DNA from: an uncultured Eubacteriales bacterium | Lineage (GTDB): Bacteria > Bacillota > Clostridia > Christensenellales > DTU072 | Reading direction: 5' to 3' | Assembly (NCBI GenBank): GCA_949292905.1 | Contig: CASFAV010000016.1 | Coordinates: 1-64,000 of the forward strand | DNA: 64,000 nucleotides | Shown here: positions 1-8,183 of the stretch, piece by piece | Position numbering within the stretch: position 1 is the first letter of the stretch | Layout: each line of letters starts with the position of its first letter | Program-made: the position numbers and the translations under genes | The notes under the pieces: generated by a model | Databases searched by the model: none | Told to the model about the DNA's origin: nothing | The model's input: only the letters and a program-made list of their open reading frames with translations

Positions 1-78
1 GACCGAAGAGACTTGAACTCCCACCTCTCGGAGACCAGATCCTAAGTCTGGCGCGTCTGCCAATTCCGCCACGGTCGC
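1..78 (-). tRNA. tRNA-Leu (anticodon UAG), 3' end cut by the window edge
   Basis: Read on the minus strand, the acceptor 5' strand GCGACCG starts at 78. The anticodon arm is CCAGA-CTTAGGA-TCTGG with anticodon TAG, followed by a long variable arm as expected for leucine. The last few bases of the acceptor stem and any CCA lie before position 1. It is the last visible gene of a six-tRNA cluster. Confidence 0.95.
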
Positions 79-82
79 TTAT

Positions 83-158
83 TGGTGATCCATCGGAGAT
101 TCGAACTCCGGACACCTTGATTAAAAGTCAAGTGCTCTACCGACTGAGCTAATGGATC
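83..158 (-). tRNA. tRNA-Lys (anticodon UUU)
   Basis: Minus-strand cloverleaf with acceptor GATCCAT pairing with ATGGATC, anticodon arm CTTGA-CTTTTAA-TCAAG (anticodon TTT) and T-loop TTCGAAT. The 3' CCA is encoded at 83-85. It sits 4 bp from tRNA-Leu. Confidence 0.96.
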
Positions 159-176
159 ATATCCTTGCGTTGATTA

Positions 177-251
177 TGGCAGGGGTGGCAGGATTTGAAC
201 CTACGAATGCGAGAGTCAAAGTCTCGTGCCTTACCGCTTGGCGACACCCCT
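177..251 (-). tRNA. tRNA-Gln (anticodon UUG)
   Basis: Minus-strand cloverleaf with acceptor AGGGGTG pairing with CACCCCT, discriminator G and encoded CCA at 177-179. The anticodon arm CGAGA-CTTTGAC-TCTCG gives anticodon TTG. Confidence 0.95.
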
Positions 252-267
252 ATGTTCGGAAAGGAAT

Positions 268-345
268 TGGGGTGAGTAGTGGGACTTGAACCCACGACCT
301 CCAGAGCCACAATCTGGCATTCTAGCCAACTGAACTATACCCACC
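268..345 (-). tRNA. tRNA-His (anticodon GUG)
   Basis: Minus-strand cloverleaf with anticodon arm CCAGA-TTGTGGC-TCTGG (anticodon GTG). The extra 5' G at 345 faces discriminator C at 271, the G-1:C73 identity pair of histidine tRNAs. CCA is encoded at 268-270. Confidence 0.95.
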
Positions 346-392
346 AAAGTATATTACCTTATTCCTTTGTCAAGTTACGGGCTCGCCGCTTT

Positions 393-469
393 TGGTGAAC
401 CAGGAGGGATTCGAACCCCCGACCTACGGCTTAGAAGGCCGTTGCTCTATCCGACTGAGCTACTGATCC
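393..469 (-). tRNA. tRNA-Arg (anticodon UCU)
   Basis: Minus-strand cloverleaf with acceptor GGATCAG pairing with CTGGTTC through two wobble pairs. The anticodon arm ACGGC-CTTCTAA-GCCGT gives anticodon TCT. CCA is encoded at 393-395. Confidence 0.95.
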
Positions 470-473
470 ACAG

Positions 474-547
474 TGGAGCGGGTGATGGGAATCGGACCCA
501 CGCAACCAGCTTGGAAGGCTGGTGTTCTACCATTGAACTACACCCGC
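474..547 (-). tRNA. tRNA-Gly (anticodon UCC)
   Basis: Minus-strand cloverleaf with acceptor GCGGGTG pairing with CACCCGC, discriminator T and encoded CCA at 474-476. The anticodon arm CCAGC-CTTCCAA-GCTGG gives anticodon TCC. It is the promoter-proximal gene of the cluster. Confidence 0.95.
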
Positions 548-578
548 ACGGTGTTTGCCCACTTGCAAGCGCTTAAAT

Positions 579-607
579 AGTATAGCCAAACTGAAAGGGT
601 TTGTCAA
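579..607 (-). promoter_or_regulatory. Sigma-A type promoter of the tRNA cluster
   Basis: On the minus strand TTGACA (602-607) is followed after 17 bp by TATACT (579-584). Transcription would start near 572, about 25 bp before tRNA-Gly. The match is near-consensus and there is no other promoter-like sequence in the cluster. Confidence 0.85.
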
Positions 608-743
608 CCGTTCGCCGAGAAATTTTGTAAATTACTTTAACTTCCCCGCGAGCGGTATTCGGAGCCACGACAGAATGTGTTTTAGCTCGGGCGGTTTGAA
701 CGTCTCAACTTGCGTCCGACGACGTGGAAACGCAGGAGCGGCT

Positions 744-1724
744 TTATTTTTTTGCGCCGAAAATCTGCTCACGCAAAGCTTCAGACAAGCGCTTCCCGAA
801 TTCGCGAATGACAGGATCGTCAGATACATTCAGAGCGTACAGGATACTGTCCGCATTGAAAGGGATACCCGTAAGCGCGTTTTCGGCTTTTATCGGAAAT
901 TCTTCGTCGAGAGTGTCGGAGTGGATATTTACGGATATTATCGTGCCTTTGGCGACTTCGAATCCGATATCCGTAAGCCCGAGGGAAGAAAGGAATTCCA
1001 CGTGCAGGGCATAGGGAGGATTTTTGCCGAAAAGGAATTCTTCCGAGGAGAACAGCCTCGCGCAGGTCAGGTATTCTTCCGGAGCGAACTTGACAAATTC
1101 CGCAGCGCCGAATTCGGCGGTAAAGCTTTCGGCTATGCTTGCCGCGACCTCGGAAACGCTTATGTCGCCCGCAAGATCTCTAAGCGCGCCGACTCTCGAA
1201 CGCACCGAGTCTACGCCTTTTGCGGAAAGCTTCAAAGGAGAGGGGCGGAGATATTTTTCCATTTTGGAGAGGTCTGCGGATATCAGCAGAGTGCCGTGAC
1301 GGAGCCGTTTCCCGCCGCCGTGTCTGAAAGCGTTGCCGCTTACTTTGAGCCCGTTCACCGTTAGGTCGTTCCTGCCGCTTGCCACGGCGTTCACGCCGAG
1401 CGCCGCCAGAGCTTTGCGGATCACTTCCGTTTGCCTTTCCGCGTCGTATTCGCGCTCGTTCGCGATAAACGTGTAATTCAGATTGCCGAGATCGTGGAAT
1501 ACCGCGCCGCCGCCGGTAAGTCTGCGGGCTATCTTTATCCCGTCGCGTTCCGCCGCTGCAACGTCACATTCTTTCCAGGCGTTCTGCCACTTGCCGATGA
1601 CTATCGCGTCGTGATTTTGCCATAGATAGAGCGTCGGCTCTCCGTCGGGATCCTTGAAAAGTCTTTCTTCTGCGGCAAGATTGAGATAAACGTCCGCCGA
1701 CGGCGATATCATTATACGCGACAT
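744..1724 (-). CDS. lplA: Lipoate-protein ligase A
   Basis: A 326-residue enzyme that activates lipoate with ATP and attaches it to lysines of E2 and GcvH lipoyl domains in the cytosol. Family motifs are visible: RRLTGGGAVFHD at residues 67-78, GRNDL at 117-121 and KVSG from Lys127, the lysine that positions lipoyl-AMP. A GTG five codons upstream (1739) would give 331 residues, but ATG 1724 is preferred because the next residues align with the usual LplA N-terminus and because a TATAAT box covers 1731-1736. There is no convincing Shine-Dalgarno sequence, so the mRNA may be leaderless. It is a single-gene unit downstream of and co-directed with the tRNAs. Confidence 0.93.
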   Translation of the reverse strand: MSRIMISPSADVYLNLAAEERLFKDPDGEPTLYLWQNHDAIVIGKWQNAWKECDVAAAERDGIKIARRLTGGGAVFHDLGNLNYTFIANEREYDAERQTEVIRKALAALGVNAVASGRNDLTVNGLKVSGNAFRHGGGKRLRHGTLLISADLSKMEKYLRPSPLKLSAKGVDSVRSRVGALRDLAGDISVSEVAASIAESFTAEFGAAEFVKFAPEEYLTCARLFSSEEFLFGKNPPYALHVEFLSSLGLTDIGFEVAKGTIISVNIHSDTLDEEFPIKAENALTGIPFNADSILYALNVSDDPVIREFGKRLSEALREQIFGAKK

Positions 1725-1730
1725 ACCTAA

Positions 1731-1759
1731 ATTATACACGTCGCTTTCCCCGCGCGCAA
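1731..1759 (-). promoter_or_regulatory. Promoter of lplA, leaderless geometry
   Basis: Minus-strand TTGCGC (1754-1759), 17-bp spacer, TATAAT (1731-1736). Exactly six bases separate the -10 box from ATG 1724, so the predicted +1 is the A of the start codon. Confidence 0.6.
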
Positions 1760-1778
1760 CCGATTTCGGCGTAAGTCG

Positions 1779-1807
1779 TTGACACGTGCGCGGGATTAAT
1801 ATATTAT
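1779..1807 (+). promoter_or_regulatory. Promoter of the eda-kdgK unit
   Basis: TTGACA at 1779-1784, 17-bp spacer, TATTAT at 1802-1807, with an overlapping TATAAT at 1805-1810. The leader to the eda ATG is about 30 nt and contains GAGG. Confidence 0.75.
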
Positions 1808-1845
1808 AATATTAAGCAACAAAATGTATTTCGAGGTTACCGTTT

Positions 1846-2487
1846 ATGTTTAACGCAACGGAATTCATTTCCGAAGTAAGGATCGTGCCGGTGGTCAAGC
1901 TCACCGACGTGAATACGACGCTTCCCGTAATGGAAGCGCTTATCGCGGGCAACGTGCCCGTAGCGGAGATAACCTTCCGTACCGGTTGCGCCGCGGAAGC
2001 GATACGCCTGGCATCTGAAAATCTCGGCAAAAAAATGCTGGTCGGAGCGGGTACGGTCGTGGACGCGCGGCAGGCGGAAGCCGCTATAGCGAACGGAGCG
2101 CGTTTCATAGTAAGCCCCGGATATTCCGAAGCCGTCAACGGCATTTGCCGTGCGAGCGGAGTATTATACGTTCCGGGAGCGGTAACGCCTACAGAAATAA
2201 TGCAGGCGTATGCGGGCGGGAACAGGATCATAAAGTTTTTCCCCGCCTCGGTTTACGGCGGTACCGCCGCGCTCAAGGCGCTCGGCGCGCCTTTCGGCGA
2301 TATCAAATTCGTGCCCACCGGCGGAGTGAACGCCTCAAATCTCAAGGATTTTCTGGCGCTTCCTAACGTTGTTGCCTGCGGCGGCAGCTGGATGGTGGCG
2401 GACAAGCTTATAAAAGCGGGCGATTACGCCGCCGTTACCAAACTTTCGGCAGAAGCGGCGGAGATAGTACAAAGTCTTAAAAAATAA
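1846..2487 (+). CDS. eda: 2-keto-3-deoxy-6-phosphogluconate (KDPG) aldolase
   Basis: A 213-residue class I aldolase that splits KDPG into pyruvate and glyceraldehyde-3-phosphate. Visible hallmarks are catalytic Glu41 in AEITFRT, the Schiff-base Lys130 in IIKFFPAS, the TPTE segment at 114-117 and the phosphate-binding PTGG at 157-160. Length is normal for the family (about 205-215). It is followed 60 bp later by a KDG kinase, so the pair forms the lower part of uronate or KDG catabolism. A near-consensus promoter precedes it. 4-hydroxy-2-oxoglutarate aldolase activity is possible in this family. Confidence 0.95.
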   Translation: MFNATEFISEVRIVPVVKLTDVNTTLPVMEALIAGNVPVAEITFRTGCAAEAIRLASENLGKKMLVGAGTVVDARQAEAAIANGARFIVSPGYSEAVNGICRASGVLYVPGAVTPTEIMQAYAGGNRIIKFFPASVYGGTAALKALGAPFGDIKFVPTGGVNASNLKDFLALPNVVACGGSWMVADKLIKAGDYAAVTKLSAEAAEIVQSLKK

Positions 2488-2547
2488 TGCGCTTCGGCGT
2501 CGGGGATCGTTTCCCCGTAAAACGCAGAAACGCGGAGAGGTGAAGAA

Positions 2548-3564
2548 ATGAGAGTTATAACGTTCGGCGAAATAATGCTGAGGCTTGCTCCGGAAGGCTA
2601 TTACCGTTTCGTGCAGGCGAACAAATACGGCGCCACTTACGGCGGCGGCGAAGCGAACGTCGCGGTATCTTTGGCGGGATTCGGCGCGGACGCCGCGTAC
2701 GTTACCAAACTTCCCGCACACGAGATAGGACAGGCGGGAGTGAACGCGTTGCGCGCGGCGGGAGTGGATACTTCGCTCATCGTTCGAGGCGGCGCGCGAG
2801 TCGGAATATATTTCCTCGAGAAAGGCGCTTCGCAGAGACCTTCTAAAGTTATTTACGACAGGGCGCACTCGGCGATAGCGGAAGCGAGCCCCGAGGATTT
2901 CGATTGGAATAAAATATTCGCGGGGGCGGACTGGTTCCATTTCACGGGAATAACACCCGCGCTTTCCTCGAGCGTTGCGGAGATAACGCTCGAAGCCTGC
3001 AAAGCGGCTAAAGCTCGCGGCGTGAAGGTTTCCTGCGATCTCAATTACCGCAAAGCGCTGTGGACGAAGGATAAGGCGCGCGAGATAATGACCGGACTCA
3101 TGCCTTACGTGGACGTGCTCATCGCAAACGAAGAGGACGCCGGAGACGTATTCGGCATAACTTCCGGAGGCGACGTCACGGGCGGCGAAGTGACCGCGGA
3201 AGGTTACGTCAAAGTCGCCAAAGAGCTTATCGGCCGTTTCGGGTTCGGACACGTGGCGATAACGCTACGCGGCAGTATTTCCGCTAACGACAACCGCTGG
3301 TCGTCCGTTCTGATGAATAAAGAAGGCAAGGTATTCAAAGCCAAGCAATACCTCATCCACATCGTGGACAGAGTTGGCGGCGGCGACAGCTTCGGAGCGG
3401 GGCTCATTTACGGGCTCATGAACTACGACGAACAGAAAGCCGTCGAGTTCGCGACGGCGGCTTCCTGCCTCAAGCAGACGATCGAAGGCGACTTCAACTA
3501 CGTAACGGTAGACGAAGTGCTGAGGCTTGCGGGCGGAGACGGAAGCGGCAGGATAAAAAGATAA
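2548..3564 (+). CDS. kdgK: 2-keto-3-deoxygluconate kinase (PfkB family)
   Basis: A 338-residue sugar kinase expected to phosphorylate KDG to KDPG, the substrate of the preceding aldolase. The ribokinase fold is shown by the N-terminal GGGEANVAVSLAGFG segment (about residues 31-45) and by VGGGDSFGAG, with catalytic base Asp280. A Shine-Dalgarno GAGAGGTG lies 6 bp before ATG. The substrate is inferred from the eda neighbour and from the overall match to KdgK-type enzymes; other 2-keto sugar acids are possible. Confidence 0.9.
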   Translation: MRVITFGEIMLRLAPEGYYRFVQANKYGATYGGGEANVAVSLAGFGADAAYVTKLPAHEIGQAGVNALRAAGVDTSLIVRGGARVGIYFLEKGASQRPSKVIYDRAHSAIAEASPEDFDWNKIFAGADWFHFTGITPALSSSVAEITLEACKAAKARGVKVSCDLNYRKALWTKDKAREIMTGLMPYVDVLIANEEDAGDVFGITSGGDVTGGEVTAEGYVKVAKELIGRFGFGHVAITLRGSISANDNRWSSVLMNKEGKVFKAKQYLIHIVDRVGGGDSFGAGLIYGLMNYDEQKAVEFATAASCLKQTIEGDFNYVTVDEVLRLAGGDGSGRIKR

Positions 3565-3615
3565 CTTCGATTTTCGAATAACGTAATAAACCGATTAAAC
3601 CCGGAGGGATAAATA

Positions 3616-4362
3616 ATGGCAGTCAAAGTAAAAGAAACCGTCGATAAGATCAGGAATTCCGAGGTCGCGCAGAAATCCAAAAAATTTCTCGAAGACCATA
3701 AAAACATATTCCAGATCATCAAATTCACGCTGATAAGTCTTATCGCGTTCATAGCGGAATTCGCGAGCATGTATGCGTTGCAATACGGACTTGCGGGCGT
3801 ATGCGGCGATCAGGAATTCAGATGGTTCCTGTTCTATTACGCTCCCGGTAAAGCGGGCGCATACGGGCTGGCGGGCTTTATAGCCTTCCTCGGCTCCAAG
3901 TGTATCGCGGAAATCATTTCCTTTATCGTAAACAGGAAAAAGACTTTCGAAGCCAACAATAACGTCGCATTCAGCGCGGTAATGTACGTTATCACGGTGA
4001 TAGCCGTTATTTTGCTCAGCACTTGGTTGGGCGGCGCGTTGGGCGATCTGCTCGGACCGTCGATAGGCGCGGACGCGGGCAACACGATCAGCAAACTCGT
4101 AGGTTCCTTCCTGAGCTGGGTAATAATGTTCCTTATGGACAAATTCGTCATCATGCGTAAGGTCGACAAAGGCGAAAAAACCGAGGAAAGCGTGACCGAG
4201 CCCGCGATGGCTGTCGCTGGCGGCGAAGTGCTCGCCGTTGAGGACGAAGCGGAGGACGCGGCGCTTCGGGAGCACGTTACCGCTATAGAGGAAGCCGTCG
4301 AGGAAGGACTCGAATCCGTGGGAGTCGTTCCGCCCAAATTCAGCGACGCGGACGGCGAATAA
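3616..4362 (+). CDS. GtrA-family membrane protein with acidic C-terminal tail
   Basis: A 248-residue protein with about four membrane segments (roughly 34-58, 80-108, 118-140, 155-176). It carries the GtrA-like signature FIVNRKKTFEA between TM2 and TM3. GtrA proteins are linked to flipping or transfer of lipid-linked sugars, but many have no known substrate. Residues 180-248 form a charged, Glu/Ala-rich tail that is longer than in typical GtrA proteins (about 130-150 residues in total). The Shine-Dalgarno GGAGG is well placed. It lies between kdgK and a second PfkB kinase, which suggests a shared sugar-related transcript without fixing its role. Confidence 0.8.
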   Translation: MAVKVKETVDKIRNSEVAQKSKKFLEDHKNIFQIIKFTLISLIAFIAEFASMYALQYGLAGVCGDQEFRWFLFYYAPGKAGAYGLAGFIAFLGSKCIAEIISFIVNRKKTFEANNNVAFSAVMYVITVIAVILLSTWLGGALGDLLGPSIGADAGNTISKLVGSFLSWVIMFLMDKFVIMRKVDKGEKTEESVTEPAMAVAGGEVLAVEDEAEDAALREHVTAIEEAVEEGLESVGVVPPKFSDADGE

Positions 4363-4373
4363 AACGGGTATAA

Positions 4374-5285
4374 ATGAATTCCATGAAAAAATACGACGTA
4401 TTGACGATAGGTCATATTTCGCTTGACTATAATATCGATTATCTCGACAATCAGATAATCGAAGTGGGCGGCGCGGTGATATATTCTTCTGCGGCGGCAT
4501 ACGCTTTGGGGCACAAGGTCGCCGCTCTTACGAAGATAGCCCGTTCGGACGAGGACAGGCTCTGCGCATTCACCATTCCGCGCGAAGACGTGTACGTCAA
4601 GTATTCGGAAGTATCCACTTCGATACGCAACAAATACCATACCGCGGATAAGGAAAGGCGCACCTGCACCTGTATCGGGCAGGCGGAGGCTTTCCGAGAA
4701 AGCGACATACCCGACGGCATTTCTGCGGAAATATATCATTTCGCAGGGCTCATTTACGGCGATTTCGACGGGGAACTTATCAAGAAGCTTTCTTCGCGCG
4801 GCAAAGTCGCCGTAGACGTGCAGGCGCTTCTGCGCCACGCCGACAAAGCGAGCGGCGCGATGTATTTCGAGGATTGGGCGGATAAAAAAGAAATACTGCC
4901 TTACGTGGATTTCCTTAAAACCGACGCCGCCGAAGCCGAGATACTGACGGGACTCGCCGACAGATACAAAGCCGCCGAAACGCTCTACGGTTGGGGCGCG
5001 AAGGAAGTATGCATCACGCACAATACCGAGGTGATAGCGTTCGACGGTAAAAGGCATTACGCCGTGCCGATCCGCGCGCGCAATTTAAGCGGCAGAAGCG
5101 GCAGGGGAGACACCACGTTTGCGGCGTATATCACGGAAAGGCTCGATCGCGACGTACCCGAAGCGTTATTGACAGCCACGGCAACGGTGAGTCTTAAAAT
5201 GGAGAAACCGGGCGCGCTCAAAGCTTCGCGTGCGGATATAGAAAACTATATCGCCGAATTCTACGGCGACGTAAGCGGGAAATAA
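4374..5285 (+). CDS. PfkB-family carbohydrate kinase, substrate unknown
   Basis: A 303-residue ribokinase-fold protein. The glycine-rich N-terminal VGGAVIYSSAAAYALG and the C-terminal anion-hole motif GRGDTTFAAY with likely catalytic Asp246 mark the PfkB superfamily. It is clearly different from the upstream KDG kinase and shorter. The start is uncertain: ATG 4374 and ATG 4383 are in frame, and neither has a strong Shine-Dalgarno sequence (only cggg upstream of the first). It begins 11 bp after the GtrA-like gene, which suggests co-transcription. The substrate cannot be told from sequence. Confidence 0.8.
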   Translation: MNSMKKYDVLTIGHISLDYNIDYLDNQIIEVGGAVIYSSAAAYALGHKVAALTKIARSDEDRLCAFTIPREDVYVKYSEVSTSIRNKYHTADKERRTCTCIGQAEAFRESDIPDGISAEIYHFAGLIYGDFDGELIKKLSSRGKVAVDVQALLRHADKASGAMYFEDWADKKEILPYVDFLKTDAAEAEILTGLADRYKAAETLYGWGAKEVCITHNTEVIAFDGKRHYAVPIRARNLSGRSGRGDTTFAAYITERLDRDVPEALLTATATVSLKMEKPGALKASRADIENYIAEFYGDVSGK

Positions 5286-5350
5286 ATAAACGGATTTACC
5301 GCTTAATATAATTACGTAAGAGAATAACGATCAAATCGGAGGAGATAAAT

Positions 5351-6577
5351 ATGGTAACAGGTTTCCAGAAAGTCGTATACAGGACCGTGCAGTTCGCGTT
5401 CCGTGCGGCGCGCCCCTTCCTTCCTTACCGCGTGCCCGAGCTTTTGTCAGGCAAAGGCAGTATAAGGAAGCTTCCCGAATTCATCAAATCGAAGGGTATC
5501 GATTCGGTGCTCGTCGTGACCGATAACGGACTTTATTCGCTCGGTATGCTCGACGGCATGTTCGAGGAGATGGATAAGATCGGGCTCAAGTATACGCTTT
5601 TCAAAGACGTGGTGCCCAATCCCACGATAGACAATATCGAAGCGGGTATCGCGCTTTATAAAGAAGGCAACTGCAAAGGCATAGTCGCTTTCGGCGGCGG
5701 TTCGCCCATGGATTGCGCCAAAGGTATCGGCGCGCGCATCGCCCGTCCCAACAAGCCCGTAAGCAAGATGAAGGGCGTGCTCAAGGTTTTGAAGAAGATA
5801 CCTCCGTTCTTTGCCGTTCCCACGACCGCAGGAACGGGAAGCGAAGCTACGCTCGCCGCAGTCATCACCGACAGCAAGACTCACGACAAGTACGCGATAA
5901 ACGACCCCGTGCTTATCCCGCATTACGCGGTGCTCGATCCCGAGCTTACGGTAAAGCTTCCCAAGCACATAACCTCGACCACCGGTATGGACGCGCTCAC
6001 GCACGCCGTGGAAGCGTATATCGGAAGGAGCAACAATAAACTCACGTCCGATCTTTCCGAGAAAGCCACCAAGCTCATTTTCGAGAACATTACTAAAGCT
6101 TACGACAACGGCGAGGACATCGAAGCCAGACAGAACATGCAGCTTGCGGCGTACTATGCGGGGATTTCTTTCGCACGCGCTTACGTCGGGTACGTACACG
6201 CGATAGCGCACTCGCTCGGCGGACAGTACGGCGTGCCGCACGGTCTTGCCAATTCCGTGATACTTCCTTACGTGCTCGATTATTTCGGCGAGAGCGCGTA
6301 TGCGCGTCTCGCGCGTCTTGCGGAGATAGTGGGTATCGACGGCAAGGACGACGCGGAGAAAGCCAAAGCCTTCATCGAAGCCATCCGCAAGCTCAACGAG
6401 CACATGAATATACCTAAATACATCAAGGCGAAAGACGGCGGCGATCTCATCAGGGACGAGGATATCCCCGTGATGGCGGAGCGCGCGTATAAAGAAGCCA
6501 ACCCGCTCTATCCCGTGCCCAAATTCATGGGCAGAGAGGAGCTCACTCAAATGTATTACACGATACAGGGTAAATGA
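5351..6577 (+). CDS. Iron-containing alcohol dehydrogenase (type III)
   Basis: A 408-residue NAD(P)-dependent oxidoreductase. The nucleotide-binding GGGSPMD is at 115-121 and the metal ligands expected from FucO-like enzymes are present: Asp214, His218, His283 and His297. The first 30 residues form a basic, partly hydrophobic extension absent from many family members. Likely substrates are short-chain alcohols or aldehydes, or sugar-derived aldehydes given the neighbours. A GGAGG Shine-Dalgarno lies 9 bp upstream. The last codon overlaps the hflX start (ATGA). Confidence 0.88.
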   Translation: MVTGFQKVVYRTVQFAFRAARPFLPYRVPELLSGKGSIRKLPEFIKSKGIDSVLVVTDNGLYSLGMLDGMFEEMDKIGLKYTLFKDVVPNPTIDNIEAGIALYKEGNCKGIVAFGGGSPMDCAKGIGARIARPNKPVSKMKGVLKVLKKIPPFFAVPTTAGTGSEATLAAVITDSKTHDKYAINDPVLIPHYAVLDPELTVKLPKHITSTTGMDALTHAVEAYIGRSNNKLTSDLSEKATKLIFENITKAYDNGEDIEARQNMQLAAYYAGISFARAYVGYVHAIAHSLGGQYGVPHGLANSVILPYVLDYFGESAYARLARLAEIVGIDGKDDAEKAKAFIEAIRKLNEHMNIPKYIKAKDGGDLIRDEDIPVMAERAYKEANPLYPVPKFMGREELTQMYYTIQGK

Positions 6578-7665
6578 TCGGAGAGGACAGACCCGAAGAA
6601 CTCAAAGCCGTATTGGTAAACGTAGGGAGCGGTAAGGATCTCGAGAAGCCTTTAGAGGAGCTCGAGAGACTTGCCGCTACTTTGGGTTACGAGACGGCGG
6701 CGTATATGACGCAGAGAAGGGAACGCCCCGACAAAGCCTATTATATCGGCAGCGGCAAGCTGGAAGAGCTGAAATCGGTAGTTAAAGCTACAGAAAGTGC
6801 CGTAGTGATATTCGATAACGAAGTAGGCGGAACGCAGCTCAACAACCTCGAGAAATATCTCGGCGTACCGGTGATGGACAGGGCGACGCTGATAATAGAG
6901 ATATTCGCCGAGCACGCCGTGAGCAACGAGGGAAAGCTCCAGGTGGAGCTCATGCGGAAGAAGAAAATGCTGCCGCGCGTGCTCGGACAGGGCACGGTGT
7001 TGTCGCGGCAGGGCGGAGGCGGCGCCGGCGGCGGAGGCGCGAGGCGCGGAGGCGGCGAACAGCAACAGGAGATAGACAAGCGTACTATCCGTGCGGAGAT
7101 ACGCGACCTCGAGCGGAGGATAGCGAAGCTCGGCAGCGAGCGCGAGATACGCAGGGAGAAGCGCGTCAAGAGCAGGATAAAAGTCGTGTCGCTTGTCGGA
7201 TACACCAACGCGGGAAAGTCCACTCTCATGAACGTATTGACGAAAGCGGGGGTGCTCGAGGAGGACAAGCTTTTCGCTACCCTCGATCCCGTGCTCCGCA
7301 AAATGCGTCTCGACGACGGCACGGAGTTTCTGCTCGTGGATACCGTGGGATTCATATCCGGACTGCCGCACGACTTCGTACACGCTTTCCGTTCCACTCT
7401 CGAGGAAACGAAAAATTCCGATCTTATACTGCACGTAGTGGACGGCTCAGACCCCGAAGCGGCGGAGCAATTCGCCGTAGTCAACGAAGTGCTTGCGTCG
7501 ATAGGCGCGGACGGAGTGCCTTCGATAGTTGTCGTCAACAAGCTCGACGCCGCGGCTGACGACGTGGCGATCCCCGTAGGCGCGAATACCGTTTTGATCA
7601 GCGCAAAATACAAAAGAGGTATCGACGAACTGAAAGAAAAGATAGCCTCCGCGCTTCGCGAGTAG
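6574..7665 (+). CDS. hflX: Ribosome-associated GTPase HflX
   Basis: A 363-residue cytosolic GTPase that splits stalled or hibernating ribosomes. The N-terminal HflX domain (about 10-130) includes KAYYIGSGKLEE and the RATLIIEIF segment. A coiled helix follows, and then the G domain with GYTNAGKSTL (G1), DTVGF (G3), NKLD (G4) and SAK (G5). The loop that normally reads GPGE-x-x-LE is replaced by a glycine-rich stretch, GGGAGGGGARRGGGEQQQE (about 150-168). It overlaps the alcohol dehydrogenase by 4 bp, so the two are translationally coupled. Confidence 0.93.
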   Translation: MIGEDRPEELKAVLVNVGSGKDLEKPLEELERLAATLGYETAAYMTQRRERPDKAYYIGSGKLEELKSVVKATESAVVIFDNEVGGTQLNNLEKYLGVPVMDRATLIIEIFAEHAVSNEGKLQVELMRKKKMLPRVLGQGTVLSRQGGGGAGGGGARRGGGEQQQEIDKRTIRAEIRDLERRIAKLGSEREIRREKRVKSRIKVVSLVGYTNAGKSTLMNVLTKAGVLEEDKLFATLDPVLRKMRLDDGTEFLLVDTVGFISGLPHDFVHAFRSTLEETKNSDLILHVVDGSDPEAAEQFAVVNEVLASIGADGVPSIVVVNKLDAAADDVAIPVGANTVLISAKYKRGIDELKEKIASALRE

Positions 7666-7798
7666 ATCCGGACTAAAGAGAAGAACTCCGAAGCAGACTC
7701 TTGATTTATCGGAATTTTAACTTGTTTTTTTTGACCTTCGGTCTACTGGACCGACGGATCCGCGCTTATAAGCAATCGAGAGGGCATATTAAGGGCAT

Positions 7799-8067
7799 AA
7801 AAAAACGTGCGCCCACTCCGACCTACCTTACCGAATCGGCACGTACGCAGGTAACTCCCTCAAAGCTACCTCGTGGCACATTCCCGGGATCGCTTAGTGC
7901 TGCTGCGGTCAAGCTCTGACACGGTTCACGATTGGGAATTGCACGAGACCTTGTTATCAACATCCCTTACGCACGTCGGCTTTCCATAAGATAGGCCTCG
8001 GTGGGTGTTCTATCCTGCTGTAGCGGATTGCAGGTTACAGGGCACCGCTAGCTCCCCATATAGCACG
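7799..8067 (-). ncRNA. ffs: Large signal recognition particle RNA (scRNA/6S-type)
   Basis: The minus strand carries the conserved 5' block GCTAGCGGTGCCCTGTAACC and the neighbouring CAATCCGCTACAGC segment of Bacillus/Clostridium-type SRP RNA with an Alu-like domain. It also has the domain IV core GTGAACC...TGTCAG...AGCAGCACTAAG (about 7895-7928). The total is about 265 nt, and the 3' end is an ACGTGC/GCACGT helix followed by a run of seven T (7799-7805). The RNA pairs with Ffh (52137) and FtsY (50817) for co-translational targeting. The apical loop of helix 8 (7905-7915) is not GGAA-type but reads UUGACC. The rest of 7666-8253 holds only this RNA, its promoter and the promoter of the next gene. 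Confidence 0.93.
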
Positions 8068-8073
8068 TTCATT

Positions 8074-8101
8074 AGTATAACACAAAATCGCGGTTTGTCA
8101 A
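8074..8101 (-). promoter_or_regulatory. Promoter of the SRP RNA
   Basis: Minus-strand TTGACA (8096-8101), 16-bp spacer, TATACT (8074-8079). The predicted start near 8067 fits the 5' end of the conserved RNA. Confidence 0.85.
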
Positions 8102-8183
8102 ACGCCGGACAGCAATAATTTCGTCGCTCACGGCAAATATTAACCGCCGGTTATGATATTTAATATTCTTAATAAATAAAAGA

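Noticed and set aside
367..576. A 69-codon frame over the tRNA cluster
   Set aside because: It runs through tRNA-Arg and tRNA-Gly and has no independent support.
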